Assembly (NCBI RefSeq): GCF_000276665.1
Contig: NW_004955484.1
Location: 4,332,021-4,396,020, forward strand
Direction: 5' to 3'
Origin: Chinchilla lanigera
Taxonomy: Eukaryota > Chordata > Mammalia > Rodentia > Chinchillidae
Length of the DNA: 64,000 nt
Below the pieces are notes generated by a model. It did no database searches and had not been told where the DNA came from. It saw only the letters and a program-made list of their open reading frames with translations. The position numbers were made by a program, and so were the translations under genes. How positions within the stretch are numbered: position 1 is the first letter of the stretch; each line of letters opens with the position of its first letter. Of the stretch, positions 35,701-49,400 are shown piece after piece.

Positions 35701-38700
35701 AGTGCAGGCAGAAGGCAAGAACTCCAGACTATTTGCAGATGCGTTCAAGTACCTGAGACTGACAGACACAACAGAGATCATCATTTCTTTTGTGTTTGCT
35801 GCCTTCTTATGTAAGAATTGGCATATTCTGAGTATGAAATGCTACCATTTCAACTTCCTAAACTAAAAAATAAAATAAAAATAAAACAGTGATCTCTTGC
35901 ACATAGTTTTCTCTGAGTTTATCCAAACTCAAATTCCTTTTACTCAACTCATGCAAGCCAAGTACAGAGGGAAGAACATAAGTGTGCCTACCTTCCTAGG
36001 CTTGTGTGATGGCTAGATTCTAACCTCGCTTCATCTTTTACTGTCTATGTGTCTACTGAAAGGATACTGTAGAGTATCATGTTCACACATATCTCAACTA
36101 TGAAGATATCCTTCAGAAAAAAAGTTCATCTGGTTTTAACAGCATCATTATTTATTTAGCCAATCTCAAAACAATTTCCTAGGAATGGACATATAGGCTG
36201 GCTTTTTGCACTTATTATAAACACTGTAATGAGTATCTTTAGGTCCTTATCCACTTATTTCTTTAGGGTACATTCCTAAATTTATGGGATCAAAGGATAT
36301 ATAAAGATTTTTTTAACATATTACCAAACTGAACTTGAACATGGCTATCCTTCCATAAGAACACAAGAATGTCAGCATGTTCACACATTTGTTAACACTG
36401 GATCATAACTCAATCTAATCTTTGGCAATCTAATAGGTTTATTCTTTTTTTTTTTTTTTTTTTTTTGGTACTGGGAATTGAGCTCAGGTCCTTGTGCCAC
36501 TGAGCTATATCCCCAGCCTGGCAATCTAACAGGTAAGACATGGTATGACTTAAACATCTGCCAAACATAGTATCTGGGATATAGAGAACATTCTTCATAA
36601 GAGACAGCTAATATATTTAAGAATGTAAAGTGTATTTTACATTCTTAAATCTTTATGTTGTATGATTCACATCCTTAATTAGCTCTAAGCTTACTGAAGA
36701 TATGTCCCAAAACTGCTCTCTCTATACTGACTATTACATAAACTGACAGTTTCCTATAGCTAAGTAACTCTTTTAATACAGAATCTAAGATGGTAAACAA
36801 ATTTTATTCAGAACATCATTAGAACTAAATGCAGTGAAATATATTGCTCATGAATACTTGTTAACAGCTGTATCAAGCCTCTGTTATCAACTTTTTTTTT
36901 TTTTTTGATCTTTTTGAGACAGGGTCTCACTATGCAGTTCAGGGTGGCCTTGAGCTCACTTTGTAACCCAGGCTGGCCTCGAACTTGCAACAATCCTCCT
37001 GCCTCAGCCTCCCAAGTGCTGGGATTACAGACATCATATCAACTTTCTGAAACAAAATATCCTTGAAACATTTTTTTAATTTTCAAACATATTATTTTGA
37101 GGAATATCCAACCAAGGGTATTATAGATTAAAAGATACACAAGCTGCTAAACAGAGACCAAACATTTGTGAGCCAAATGCTTTTTGTATATTTCCTGTAG
37201 CTCTATATTAAACTACTACACTTATCACGGCTTTCTCCATTTCTATATTGAAGATGATATTGCTGTCCTTGTGTTGTACAAGAGTATCACAAAAAAAATT
37301 AGTATACTTGGATGGTGAGCAGGTGGGTAGCTCAGAGGTACAGTGACTGACTGCCTAGCATGTGCAAGACCCTGAGTCTGATACCCAATACAACAAAAAA
37401 ACCCACAAAAAAATACATAAAAATAAAATCTAATTTTAATTTAAAGGTGACATACGTTATTAGGTAAACCTGATTAAAGGCCTTAAAATAGGAAGATATA
37501 CCATGTATTTGTTAATTTGTAATGAGATACCAAATACCTTTTGAAAGTTTGTAACTTATAGTTCTCAAAGTAGGCAGCAAAAAAGCTCTGCAAATGAAGA
37601 ATGTAACTCAACAGACAGTTTGCTACAGTTAAACTGACTTTAGTAGTACAGCCTTTTCTCCCCAGTGCAAAAGCTGAAAACTGCCCAAAGAAGCTATACC
37701 AGAATGTTGCAATTTCTCTTTAAATTTCAACAACTAAATTTAGTTTTGGGGATGAAAGCCTGAATCTTTCCAACCTACTTGAAATTGTCTATAAACAAAC
37801 TCCTTATTTGATGATTATTTCAACTTTGAGTTAGAGATTACCACCTCATGAAACACTGCCATCTTTTCTTTCATAAAAATTACAAGTAGATTTCCACCTA
37901 TCATTGGAATATCAGGTCAACTTATAAATACAGTTCCAAAAATCACTCCAATGACGAGCCAATGCAGTTCGTTTAGTCAGTGATTCCGCTCTTCTAAAAA
38001 CAAAAAACAAAAACCCTCTGATACTCACTTTAAGGCCTTGGAGAAGAGGGTATCTGGCAGCCTGGTGAGGACGTTGTGCTGGAGATCCAGCACCTCCAGC
38101 GGGATGTGCTCCACCAGAGCTGGAAGACTGTGGACATGATTGTGTCCCACCATCAGTTTCCTAAGACTCAAGCTACTCAGAATTCTGAGGGGAGACAACA
38201 CAAAGAAGCAAATAAAAACATACTTAAATCCTCCTTTCTAAGTCTGTCCTAGGCTATTTAACTAAAAATCAGTCAACCGATTTAATAGAAACACATTCTT
38301 TCTAGACTATATAATCATTAACAAGTGCCCAAGCCAAGAAAGCAGCAAGACCGTATGCTACCCACCACTCACCACAAAGTCAGTAAGGTCATTCTAAGAA
38401 AAGATGAATTCATGAACACAAGCAGCACAGAAATCTAAGCTAAAGCAATTTCTTGCACAAACTCAGTCAGATTTTAAGTTTAGACAGAGATGAAGCTTAG
38501 ATAACATTTATTAATAATTTCTGTGGATTTAATTTAATAAATTCATAATAAAATTTCATTGCAAGAAAAACTATTTATTGAGTGCTTAGATTGTGTAAGT
38601 CATTTAAGAATGTTCAGAAAAATTAACTGACCGACCTGCCAAGGACCTCACAGTGAATAGTAAATGGCACAGTCTGACTCCAAAGGTTGTGCTCAGACCT

Positions 38701-39335
38701 CTTATGCTACCAAGCCTCTAGTTTAGTTTTAAAACTCCATAGGCACACACTTTACATGTCAGTGGTTTTGAACACACCCCTGCAACCGCTCAACTCTGCC
38801 AAGCACCACTCTCCTTCCCCTTCACTGAGAGAAATCCCATCACCCTATGAGGTCAGTTCAAATGCTATGTTCTCCACAAAGCATTCTCTAATTATTCGAA
38901 GTTCTTCTGAATTTCTAAAGCAGTTTAGCCAGTGCTGTGATTAAGAGTAAAAGCTCTGAAGTAAGAATGACTACATTCAAATGCCATTCCCCATTACTTG
39001 CTGGTTAAGTACCACCTCAGACAAGTTCTTTAGTTTTCAAATTTCTGAGATAAAGACAACAGCACATACATAATACGGTTAATAGATGAGGTAAGACCAT
39101 AAAAGTGAAGTTCTTGGGGTATTACCCAGCTCATAATAACTCAGCCTATAAAATTAACTATTTTGTCAGGCTTGATGGTGCATACCTATAATCCCAGCAC
39201 TTTGGGACGCTGAGGCAGAAGGAGCAGAAGTTTGAATCCCACTGGGGCAACTTAGCAAGAACTTATCTCAAAATAAAAAATAAAAAAAGCTGAGGATGTA
39301 GCTCAGTGTGAAGGTACTGGGTTCAATCCCCAGTA

Positions 39336-39369
<34 letters not shown>

Positions 39370-42300
39370 CTATTATTGTCAGGCATAGTGGCACACGCCT
39401 GTAATCCCAGCACTCAGGGAGGATGAGGCAGGAGGATCACTGTGAGTTCGAGGTTAGCCTGGGCTATAAAGTGAGTTCAAGACCAGCCTGAACTGCATGG
39501 TGAGACCCTGGCTCAAAAAGACAAAAAAAAAAAAAAAACCCTATTATTACTTTCATATATCACCAACCTATGCCAGCAACTTGGTACATTTTATAACATT
39601 TATCTATGCGAGTCACAGTATCTTCTTATTAAGGTTCTTATAGACCAGACCATGTATATTATATTCCTTACAACATATAACACCACCAAGTACTCAGCAG
39701 GTATTCAGTGTTCACTGAACAACTGTAAGGGGCAACTCAAATCTAAGAAAATAAATAAATACAAACACACATACACAAATACACATTCCCATGTACACAT
39801 ACCTTATAGGAACCTCTGTGAGAAGATTATAGCTCATATCTAATATTTCTAGTTTCTTTGCTTCACAGGCCCAATCAGGGACACATTCCAGCAGGTTTCT
39901 ACAGAAAATAAATAAATGAAAGACATCAGTGAAGATGACAAAGTGTAGCTGGGTGGTATACATCTGTAATGCCAGCACACTGAAAGGCTGAGTCAAGAAA
40001 ATCACAAATTCAAACCCAGCCTGGGCTACTTAATGACTTAGTGAGAACCTAAGTCCAAGGGGGAGGGGAAGGTAGGAATCCCCCCAGGGATTCAATTCCC
40101 AGTACTGCAAAAACAAAAAAGAAGACAAGGCACATTATAGTGTAGATCTTAAATTGTCCACCAAAGGCCATGTGGTTAAGGCCTGGTCATCAGTCTGTGG
40201 CACTATCAGTAGGTGGTAGAATCTTTGGGGAGCAGGAGCCTATGGAAGAAAGGTCAGTAGAGGCCTGCCCTTGAAGGGGACATTGGGAACCTGGCCCCTT
40301 CCTCTCTCTTTGCTTCCCAGCTGCTTTGAGATAAGCAGTTTCCTCTACCATGTGCTCTCTTCATGATATTCTGTCTTACACAAGGTCCAACCAACCATGG
40401 ACTGAAACCTCTGAAACCATGTGGCAAAGTAAAGCTTTCTTCCTTTAAGGTGTTTATCTCAGGTTTTTTTTTTTTTTATGCTGTTTGTTTTTTTTTATTT
40501 TAAAAAATAAAAGAAGGAAAACATTAACAGACAAGGAAAAAAGAACTGAAGAAACCAAGACATAAATGCAAGTAATTCTTGAGAATAAGAATTTGGTGAT
40601 GAATGTGATCATTATGTATATTTACAATGTACCAATAAAATCTAATTAAAGAAAAAAATTTGGACAAAAAAGTGAGAGTGTTAGACAGTAGTAGCTACAG
40701 GGATTGTGAGGTAAAGTAACTTTGTTATGAAGACAGACAAGATAAAAGTATTTGGACAGACTGAGAAAAAGAAAGACAGTGAACACACACAAGAGAAGAG
40801 TAGGAAGGGACATAGCTCAGTGGCACAGCACCTGCCTGGCAAGCACCAGGTCCTGAGTTTCATTCCTGGTACCAAAAAAAAGAGGACAGGGTAACAACTG
40901 ACCAACTCCAGAGTGGTGGGAGTGGCAAAGGTCAAAAGCATAGACTGTTGGACTAGCCTTAAACAGAGGAGAGAAGCTGAGAATGGGTATGAATCTACGT
41001 AAACTCAAGCAGGGTGATAGGAAGCCTAGGAAAATCACCCACAATGACCTCTGTTTTCTCAATGTAATAGGAAGCAAAACTCGCATGCACGATATAACGG
41101 GGTATAAAGGAAATAGTGTAACCGTAAACACATACCAAGGTCATTAGAAGGAACTGACAAGAAAAAAACAATAAGCCTCAGATGAGGTTGGAAACTGATT
41201 TTACTGGTGCCAAATGGATGTGATTTTCTTCAGCAATGATCAAGCTCAGTGGAAAAGGTAAAATGCTAGTAATGACCAGTATTGGGATTTTGCTAAGATA
41301 TGACAGAAAGAAATAGATAAAAGGAATCTAAAATGACAGCTTAATAATAATGATAATGAAGTAACTAAAAAAGAAACTTAGTTGGAAAGACTATTATATG
41401 CCAGGCCCGATATTATATATTTTGTACCAAATAGCTCATTTACCTATCACAACAAACCTGATCATACACAACCCTGCCCACTGCTACTTGACTGCTTTAA
41501 GGACTCTCTACTCACAGCATTTATTTCATTTTATTTTATTATTTTTTGGTACTAGGAATCGAACTCAGAGCCTTGCACTTGCCAGGTAGGCGCTTGTGCC
41601 ACTGAGCTACATCCTGGGCCCTAACTCACAGCATTTATGATGCCACCCTGTAACTGCTTGTCTGAATGTTGATCTCTCCAGCAGACTATAAAACTCAACC
41701 ACTGAATGTTGAATGCCTAACACAGCTTCAAAATGAATGAGTAACAGTATATAATGAACTTCATTTATTTATTCCTAATCACCAAGAAAAGTAATAAAGT
41801 CCTGACTATAATTAATATCTCTCCAAAAAATCAAGCTAACAGTTATGAAAATATAAAAATAAACAAATAAAATAGAATTTTAAAAATGTAAAGCTACTAT
41901 GTAGTGGTGCCATCTGCTTGTAATCCCAGCAGCTGAGAAGGCTGAGGCAAGAATATAGCAAGTTTGGGGCCAAACTGGGAAATTTAGCAAGACTCTGTCT
42001 CCAAATGAAAAAGCTGGGGATATAGCTCAGCACTTTCTGGGTTCAAGCCCCCCACATACACACCCACAAAAGAATTACCTAAGTTCAACCAAAAAAAAAG
42101 CAAATCACTAGTATAAAGATGATAGTTCGGGGATGGCAAACCTTCCAGAGCTTGCCATGATACAAACAGCTCAGTTCACCACCATTCTGATAGGCCTCCT
42201 TCTAAACCCACAATCTTTTGGAAGGGATAATTTATAGGTACCTTTCCGTTCCAAGAAAGTCCTTCTTTTAACTACAGAGCTATTAGGTTTATTTCTCCAG

Positions 42301-44288
42301 TTCATCCTTTACCTTTCTCCAGGTTATCCAAATATTTCAATATATTTAGATTTCTTGTACTTCAAAACTGCCAAACAATTAATATCTAGCTCTTAAGATC
42401 CAACAAGCATCACCCTCATGAGACACACTCACCGGGAGAGTTCCAGGGAAGTGAGTAAATTGGGAACAGGGTAGACATTCACTGCTGTTAGCCCTGGAGA
42501 AAAATGAACAGGTATTAGTGACAGTCTCCAAAGAACAAAGCAACTGAACAAACAAGGAAAAGGTAGCTTATGAAGTCATAAGAGAAAAACTGACTCAAAT
42601 GACTAAACATAAAACTACTGGACAACTCACTTTGGCTAACTGATACTGATCTGTCTTGAAAAATAAATTGGTGTATAACAATTCTGTATTTTTGTAACAA
42701 TCTGTATGTATTTATGTACCAATCAATGAATTTCCATAAGCTGAACACATCGGTGGAAGCAACAGGCAGATAAGGAAACAGAAATGTTACCAACTCCCAG
42801 AAGCAACCTCTTACCTTCTTTCTAGTCACTGTCCTATGAGGGTTACATTAATTATCCTGACTCTGAATTCTACAGATGGCTTTTGCTTATCTACAAAAAT
42901 AAAATGCACACAGGATATGTAAGTTTGTCTGGCTTCATTCACTCCACAGTATGCTTGTGGTATCTATTCACATCATTGCATATGATTATACTTCATTCTC
43001 ATGTCTGTAGAAAGTTGTGAACATGCCACTCTGTTTATCCAGTTTAGAGGTGACAGACATTTAGTGTTTTCTAATTTGGGGTGACTATGAACAGTGTTTC
43101 ATGAATGTTTTTCAGTCCATGTCTTCGTGAATTAATATAAGCACTTATGTTGGGAATGAGCTTAGGAGTTTCTAAAGTGATTGCACTAATTACACTTCCA
43201 CCAGCTGCCAGTCTTCGTCACTGTAGTCACCCTGGTGGGTATGTGGTGGCAATTCCTGGAGGTTTCAATCAGTATATCCCTGATGAAGAGTAAAGGTGAG
43301 TGCCTTTTCCTATATTAAATGATCCTCTGGATAATTTCTTCTGTAAAACTGTGTTCTTTACCTTGAGGCATCAAAACTAAAACTGTTTATGTGAATTGTT
43401 CCAAGTTGCAGATTCTGCAAGTTGGGTGTGGTGGCACACTCTGAGAGGCTGAGGCAAGAAAATCACAAGACTGAACCCAGCCTAGGCACCTTGGAAGATT
43501 TCAGCAAGGCCCTGTTTCAAAAATTAAAAACAATTTTTAAAAAAAGATTGGGATGTAGCTCAGGGTAAAGTTCAAAGCCCAGTGACTTAAAAAAAAAAAA
43601 AAAATCTGCAAATAGACTAGCTAACCTCAAACAAGCCCTGTTTAGAACACTGCTATGATAAAATCTCAGTGACCAACAATAACTGCCTGTGTTTTAATGA
43701 AGTCTTTTCCAGTAGGGCCAGGCATGCAGACTTTCTAGATTAAAGAAATAGATGGGTCCGATGGAATTTCTCCATGGCAAGGACCTACTGCCATGTCACA
43801 GTATCATACAAAGCACAAGTCAATATTCATCCTGTGTGGGGCTGGGGATTTAGCTCAGTGGCAAAAGCGCCTGCCTGGCAAGCGCAAGGTCGTGAGTTTG
43901 GTTCCCGGTACCAGAGAAAAACCAAAAAAAAAAAAAAAATACTCATCTTGTGACCCTCTACTTACCCAAGCAACTAATCTAAGCCACAATCTGAAGTTTC
44001 TATAACATAAGAGGTAATGAAAACTCTAGGCATTAATTTTCTTTTACCCTAATAATATATTCTTCAGATACAGAAAAGCAAATAAAATGAACACTCACCC
44101 ATCAAGTAACTTTTAACAAATGTATATTCTGATATATATTTTCCTTTTTTCAGAATTAAAATACTATATGTAACAAGAGGTGATCATAGTGAATAGGGTT
44201 TTTCATTCCCACAGATTCTTTCATGCTTTATACATACTTACAGGTAAGAAAACAGTATTTCTGTGTTTTAAATCTTGATACCTATCAT

Positions 44289-44321
<33 letters not shown>

Positions 44322-46387
44322 TCGTGTTAAGAAGTGTTTCTGAGATTTATGCACATCAATCCACAAAAGGTAGTATATTCATTTTCACTGCTGTGCAATA
44401 TTCCACTGCATAAATAAGCCACAACTGATTTATTTATTTTCCTACTGACAGCCCTATTTTCTCTTACACTATAACATCTCTCTGTTCTCTGGGATATATT
44501 CCAAGCCAGGTTCACGTGGATCTTCAGTTTCTCTAGCATGGTCACATTGCTCTCTGAGATAGTTTTATGTTCAACCTTTTCACTGCCAACATGTGATGGC
44601 TCCAAAACATGTTTCTCCTTATCTTTGGTTACACACAGCTTTTTTTATTTGATGAGTATAAAGTAGTATTATTTAAATACGCCTTTTTCTGATACTTGAT
44701 AAAACTATAGTTCCCCCCTTTCTTTTTTTAAAATGGTACTAGGTACTGAACCTAGGAGCATTCTACCACTGAGCTACACTGCCAACCCTTTTTATTTCTT
44801 AGTTTGAGACAAGACTTCATCCTTTCCTTCTCTAAACACAGAAAAAGTAAGTGTAACTTCAATGGTAAAGAAGCACTTCCCATAAGGATGGCCTCAACAA
44901 ATAAAAGACTCTATTGATAAATATTCTGGGAGTAAATCCCTACTGAAATGAGGGATTTCTTTCTCTAAACTAGGACAGCACAAGCTTCTAGACCAGGAAT
45001 TGGCAAACTTTTTCTGTAAAAAGCTAAACAGTAACTATTTCAAGCTTTGTAAATCATAATACAGTTTCTCTACTACTTGATTCTGCCACTTTAATGTAGA
45101 AGTAATAACGTGTAAACAATATGTACACCTATCACTGAGGCTGTGTTCAATAAAACTTCATGAGTGTAGAATTTCCATGTCTCAAGAAATCGTTTTTTGT
45201 TTTTAAACCAACCATTAAAAAGTGTGGAGAAGCCAGTTATGGTGGTACACACCTGTAATCCCAACACTCGGGAAGCTGAAGCAGGAGGATGGTCTTGAGT
45301 TTGAGGCCAGCCTAGCTACATGGCGAGTTCCAGGCCAGCCTAAACTACATGGCAAGACCCTGCCTCAAAAAAACAAAGTGTAGAGATGCTGGGAGTGGTG
45401 GCGCCTCTAATCCCAGAACCCGAAAGACTGGGGCAGGAGGATCACCATGAGTCTGAGGCCAGCCTGGGCTACATAGTGAGTTCAAGGCCAGTCTGGGCTA
45501 CATAGCAAAACCTTGTCTCAAAACCAGAAACAAAACAAAACAATAACAATGTAAAGACCATTCATTATGTAATGAAAAAGAGAGTCGGGCAGGTTTAAAC
45601 CTTAGGCCATAGTTTGCCAACCTCTGTTTTAGAGTAGTAGCGATACTCTGTTTTGGGCATATTTTGCATAATGCCTCTTGTGATCATTTAATGAATCTCC
45701 AAGTATTGTGCCTTATCTTTTAACACATACCTCAGCCACTTAAATACTGACAGCAAAGTTAAGAGATAAAGCTAAACCTCAGTGAGTAACAAACTCCATT
45801 TTACAAAGCAGCAGCAAAGGACCACAAATGCCATTATTCTTAGAAAGCTCAGACTAGAGCTAAAAGAGAAAAAAAAGAAAAAGAAAAAGAAACAGGTTGT
45901 AAGAGAACTCACTGTTTGAACTGGCGTAGAGAGTTCGCAGGGAGAAGCCACTGAGTGTCAGCTCCCTCAGCTGGTTCCGCTCACAATGCAGCTGCTCCAA
46001 GCTACATAAGGAGCTAAGATCCAAGTCAGTCAGCTGATTGTCCCTCAGATCCATGTGTGTGACATATTTATTTCCTTCCAGATTTTCAAAAACCAAGGTT
46101 TTCAAGTGATTCATCCTTAATATTCAGACATAAAGAAATAATTAGAAATAATTCTATTTAGTGTGTTTATTAAATGTGAGAGATATGACCCCCTTCTCTT
46201 TTTCCTAAACAACTTAAGAATTTCACTACTTGCCTAATTTTAAAGACGTGGGCTGGGCATGGTGGCGCATGCCTGTAACCCCAGCACTAGGGAAGCTAAG
46301 ACAGGAGGGTCACTGCAAGTTTGAGGCTAGCCTAGACTAAAAATGGAGTTCAAGGCCAGCCTGAACTGTGCAGCAAAACCCTGTCTC

Positions 46388-46418
<31 letters not shown>

Positions 46419-49400
46419 CAAAAATGAAAGTTGTTTATAGTCCACAAACGGTTCATAAACAAACAATTCAAGGTGTAACTAAGTTAGACAATCCAGGGTG
46501 GCAAATACATTTACAAATTAAATAAACAAGAAAAATCTGGGGGTGGTGACACATGTCTGCAATCCCAGCTACCTGGGAGACTGAAGCAGGAGGCCTGCTA
46601 GTTTGAGGCCAGCCTGGGTAGCTTAGTGACACTCTGTCTCAGGAAAAAAAAAAAAAAAAAAAAAGAAAGAGCTAGGGATGTGACTTAGTGATAGAGTGCT
46701 TGCCTAGCTTGTACAAAAGCCCTGGGTTTGATTTCAATTCCCAGTTTAGAAGTGTGGTGGGGGGATAGCCACAAAACAGTAAACAGTTATATCCAAACAC
46801 CCAGTAAGGGTAGGTGGCAGTGAAGCACAAAAAAGAGGGGCATGCTTCTGGGTGGGTGCATGGGCAGGTAAGCAGTCATGAGAGGAGTCAGATATCCTTC
46901 CTCCCGTCACCAGTGCTAAGACTCATATGACACTAATGGAGAAGAAGCTACTCTGTCCATACATAGAATGGCTCAAAGGCAAGCTCTATAAACTACTTGA
47001 TGCACACAGACCTGTTCTCATTTTCCTATATTCCAAGAAATCTCTTACTATTTCTTTACAAGGCACATTAATGGCTTCCTGTAACATTCAATAAGTGTCT
47101 TCTACCACCTTATTATGACTAGAAAATGAGATTCTTCTGCAAATTTCTTAATGAAACCTTCACCATTTCAATTATAATCAATGTTACCAAGAAGAATACT
47201 CATGACTCAACAGAAAAATAGTCATTTATGGAAAACTACAAACTACTAATAATACACATACAAACAGATGCTCATCCTTAATTACTCATAATAAATGTCA
47301 ATTCAAACAATAAAAACTATTTATACCTCCTACTAACAATAAGGAAAAAGACAACTAAAACCCAACACAGACAGGGATGTGAGGAAACAAATTCTCATAA
47401 AATGCTGCTGGAAAGGTAAGTCAGAACAACCTCCGTCAAAGGCAATTTGATGGTCTGTACCATGCGGCACACCTACCTGATCCTTAGTCTCTCTTCTAGT
47501 ACATGACAAATGAAGTTTTACTGCAGCTTTTAAAACATTCTACACGGCTCCAAAATCTTTTTTATTCTTGCCATACTAGGGAATCAACCCAGGGCCTCAC
47601 ACCTGTTAGCCTTGCTCTCTGCCACTGAGCTACATCCCAGCCCTAAAATCCTAATGTTTTTAAGTCTTTATAAAGAGCAGACATAAAGGTCCATCAGCGT
47701 CAAACTAAAGGAAGCTGTAGTAAAGAATGGCCTCACCTTAAATCCACATGCTTGATATGGCTCATCCGGCTCAGCACCCCTAGGTCCAAGACTTCCAGAC
47801 AATTTCCTGCCATAACCACTTTATCTAACATTGTGAGTTTCTCATAAACACCAGGGATGTAACTAAAGTTGTTGAAGGAAATTCCCAAAGAAGAAAGCTG
47901 TTGCAGATTTCCCAATTCTTCAGGTAAAGTATTCAGAAAGTTGCCATCAAGACAGAGTGTTTGAAGGCTGAAGGGAGAGAAAAGGTCTACTTTATGAAAG
48001 GTTTCTTTTAAATAAATAGAACTACAGTTACAGATTTTGACTTTGTCACTAATCATCAATTCCAAAAAGGTAAAATGTTGTAACTCTTGACCTATGCAGA
48101 CTTAATAAATGACACAGATAACTTTCAACATTAGAATCAGGAAAAGAAAAAGAAAAAAAACATTTGAATCAGGATCTCTGCTGCTGACATGGTGGCACTG
48201 GTCACTGCAGGAAGCATACACCGCTGCTAACTAGAATTCTAAAATTAGTGATTTATCTTACTGCAAAAGCTCAGGACACTACCTTTAATCTAAATGTCAA
48301 ACAACTATTCTGCAAGAGAAAAGAGAAATCTAGTAAAAGTTAGATACTTACTTTAGCAGGTTGCCAATCTGACTTGGCAGGTCATGAAATCCATTACAGG
48401 AAAGGTTGAGCTCAGTCAGGGTAGAAATTTCACATAGCAATACTGGAAACAACCCAAGTTTATTGTGGGACAAGTTCAGGCCTTTCAGTTGAGAAAATCT
48501 AAAGAGCAAAGACAAATATAAATACTGAGTCGATAATCTGTTACGTATCTTTACAAGAGACATCAATGGCCTTTCATGATCTATTTTAAGTGATCTGTTT
48601 CCATTTGTTCCATAAATATCACTATGTGCCAAATATTGTGTGAGCACAGAGGCTACCAAGGGGACTAATGCACAGTCCATGCCATCAAGCAGACCAGCTC
48701 TAGTGTTGGCAGTTCTCCTCTCCCTCAAATGGCAGAAAATCCTGAAGAACAGCTCATGTGGGTAAAGTTTTTTTTATCAAGTCATACCTGATATACTTGA
48801 AATCTTTTGTTACTAAGTTTTTACAAGTATGTAATATACAAAGGTGTTCACAAAACTTAATCAACACATACAAAGGCATGGCTAACAAATAATGGATCAA
48901 ACCCCCTTAGAAGCAACTTCTTTTATCACACTCAAGTTATGTTGGCTCAAAAGTCTCTTAAAAACGAATGCAAAAAAATGAATGGACTAGTTGAGCCTAA
49001 AAACACATATGTGACAATGTTTTACTGTGATATGGTCTGATATACAATATAAAATGGTCATTTTTAGTGCTTCTGTTTTGTTTGTAGAAGTAAAAGTATT
49101 TACACTATCTTAAACAGAGATGGTATTGTCATAAAGTAGGTCCACGGGGGTCACTCTGGAAGTATGTGAGTATCAAACTTTGTTATTATACAATGTAGGT
49201 GGTAAGGCTGGGGTGTTGTTCTCTATGACCTATCACAAGCTTCTAGCTGTGAACCCTTGGTACTTGACTCAGATGTTCCTCAACCAAATTCTCAATGTTT
49301 GATCTCCAGATGACCTGACCTTCATTACTGATTATTCCTCTGACCTGCTGCCTTGACTTCAGAATTTCTGATCCAGTCCTAGAAGGAAATACTGCAAGCT

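Larger units (their letters stand above)
35759..38028 (-). other. PHLPP2: PHLPP2 intron
   Basis: Holds an L1-like antisense fragment (about 36120-36330), an ID (36447-36523), a B1 (36890-37032) and an old ID (37318-37430). 37430-38020 shows nothing recognised. Confidence 0.6.
38185..39802 (-). other. PHLPP2: PHLPP2 intron
   Basis: Carries two forward MIR fragments (38555-38720, 38936-39125), a forward B1-ID dimer ending in (CA)n (39168-39366) and a B1 (39377-39538). Confidence 0.65.
39899..42432 (-). other. PHLPP2: PHLPP2 intron
   Basis: Contains a diverged B1-ID dimer (39945-40125), an LTR-like segment (40140-40460), an L1 3' end (40520-40660), ID elements (40806, 41545) and a B1-ID dimer (41890-42065). 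40880-41540 and 42070-42430 show nothing recognised. Confidence 0.6.
42494..45912 (-). other. PHLPP2: PHLPP2 intron
   Basis: Contains antisense L1 fragments (42890-43330, 44100-44640), a B1-ID dimer (43422-43605), a young ID (43834-43940), a (CA)n tract (44291-44320), an ID relic (44722-44800) and two B1 elements in tandem (45235-45377, 45386-45540). Confidence 0.6.
46116..47736 (-). other. PHLPP2: PHLPP2 intron
   Basis: Contains a B1 (46250-46417), a B1-ID dimer (46530-46748), an L1 fragment (47200-47430) and an ID relic (47560-47645). 46750-47200 shows nothing recognised. Confidence 0.6.

Noticed and set aside
43834..43940. Second tRNA-like sequence
   Set aside because: Same ID family as above with a poly(A) tail; not a tRNA gene.
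48348..48728. Extension of the LRR frame upstream of window exon 4
   Set aside because: The frame continues into the intron past a good acceptor. The residues beyond it do not match the protein, and the split Lys codon is completed by window exon 3.
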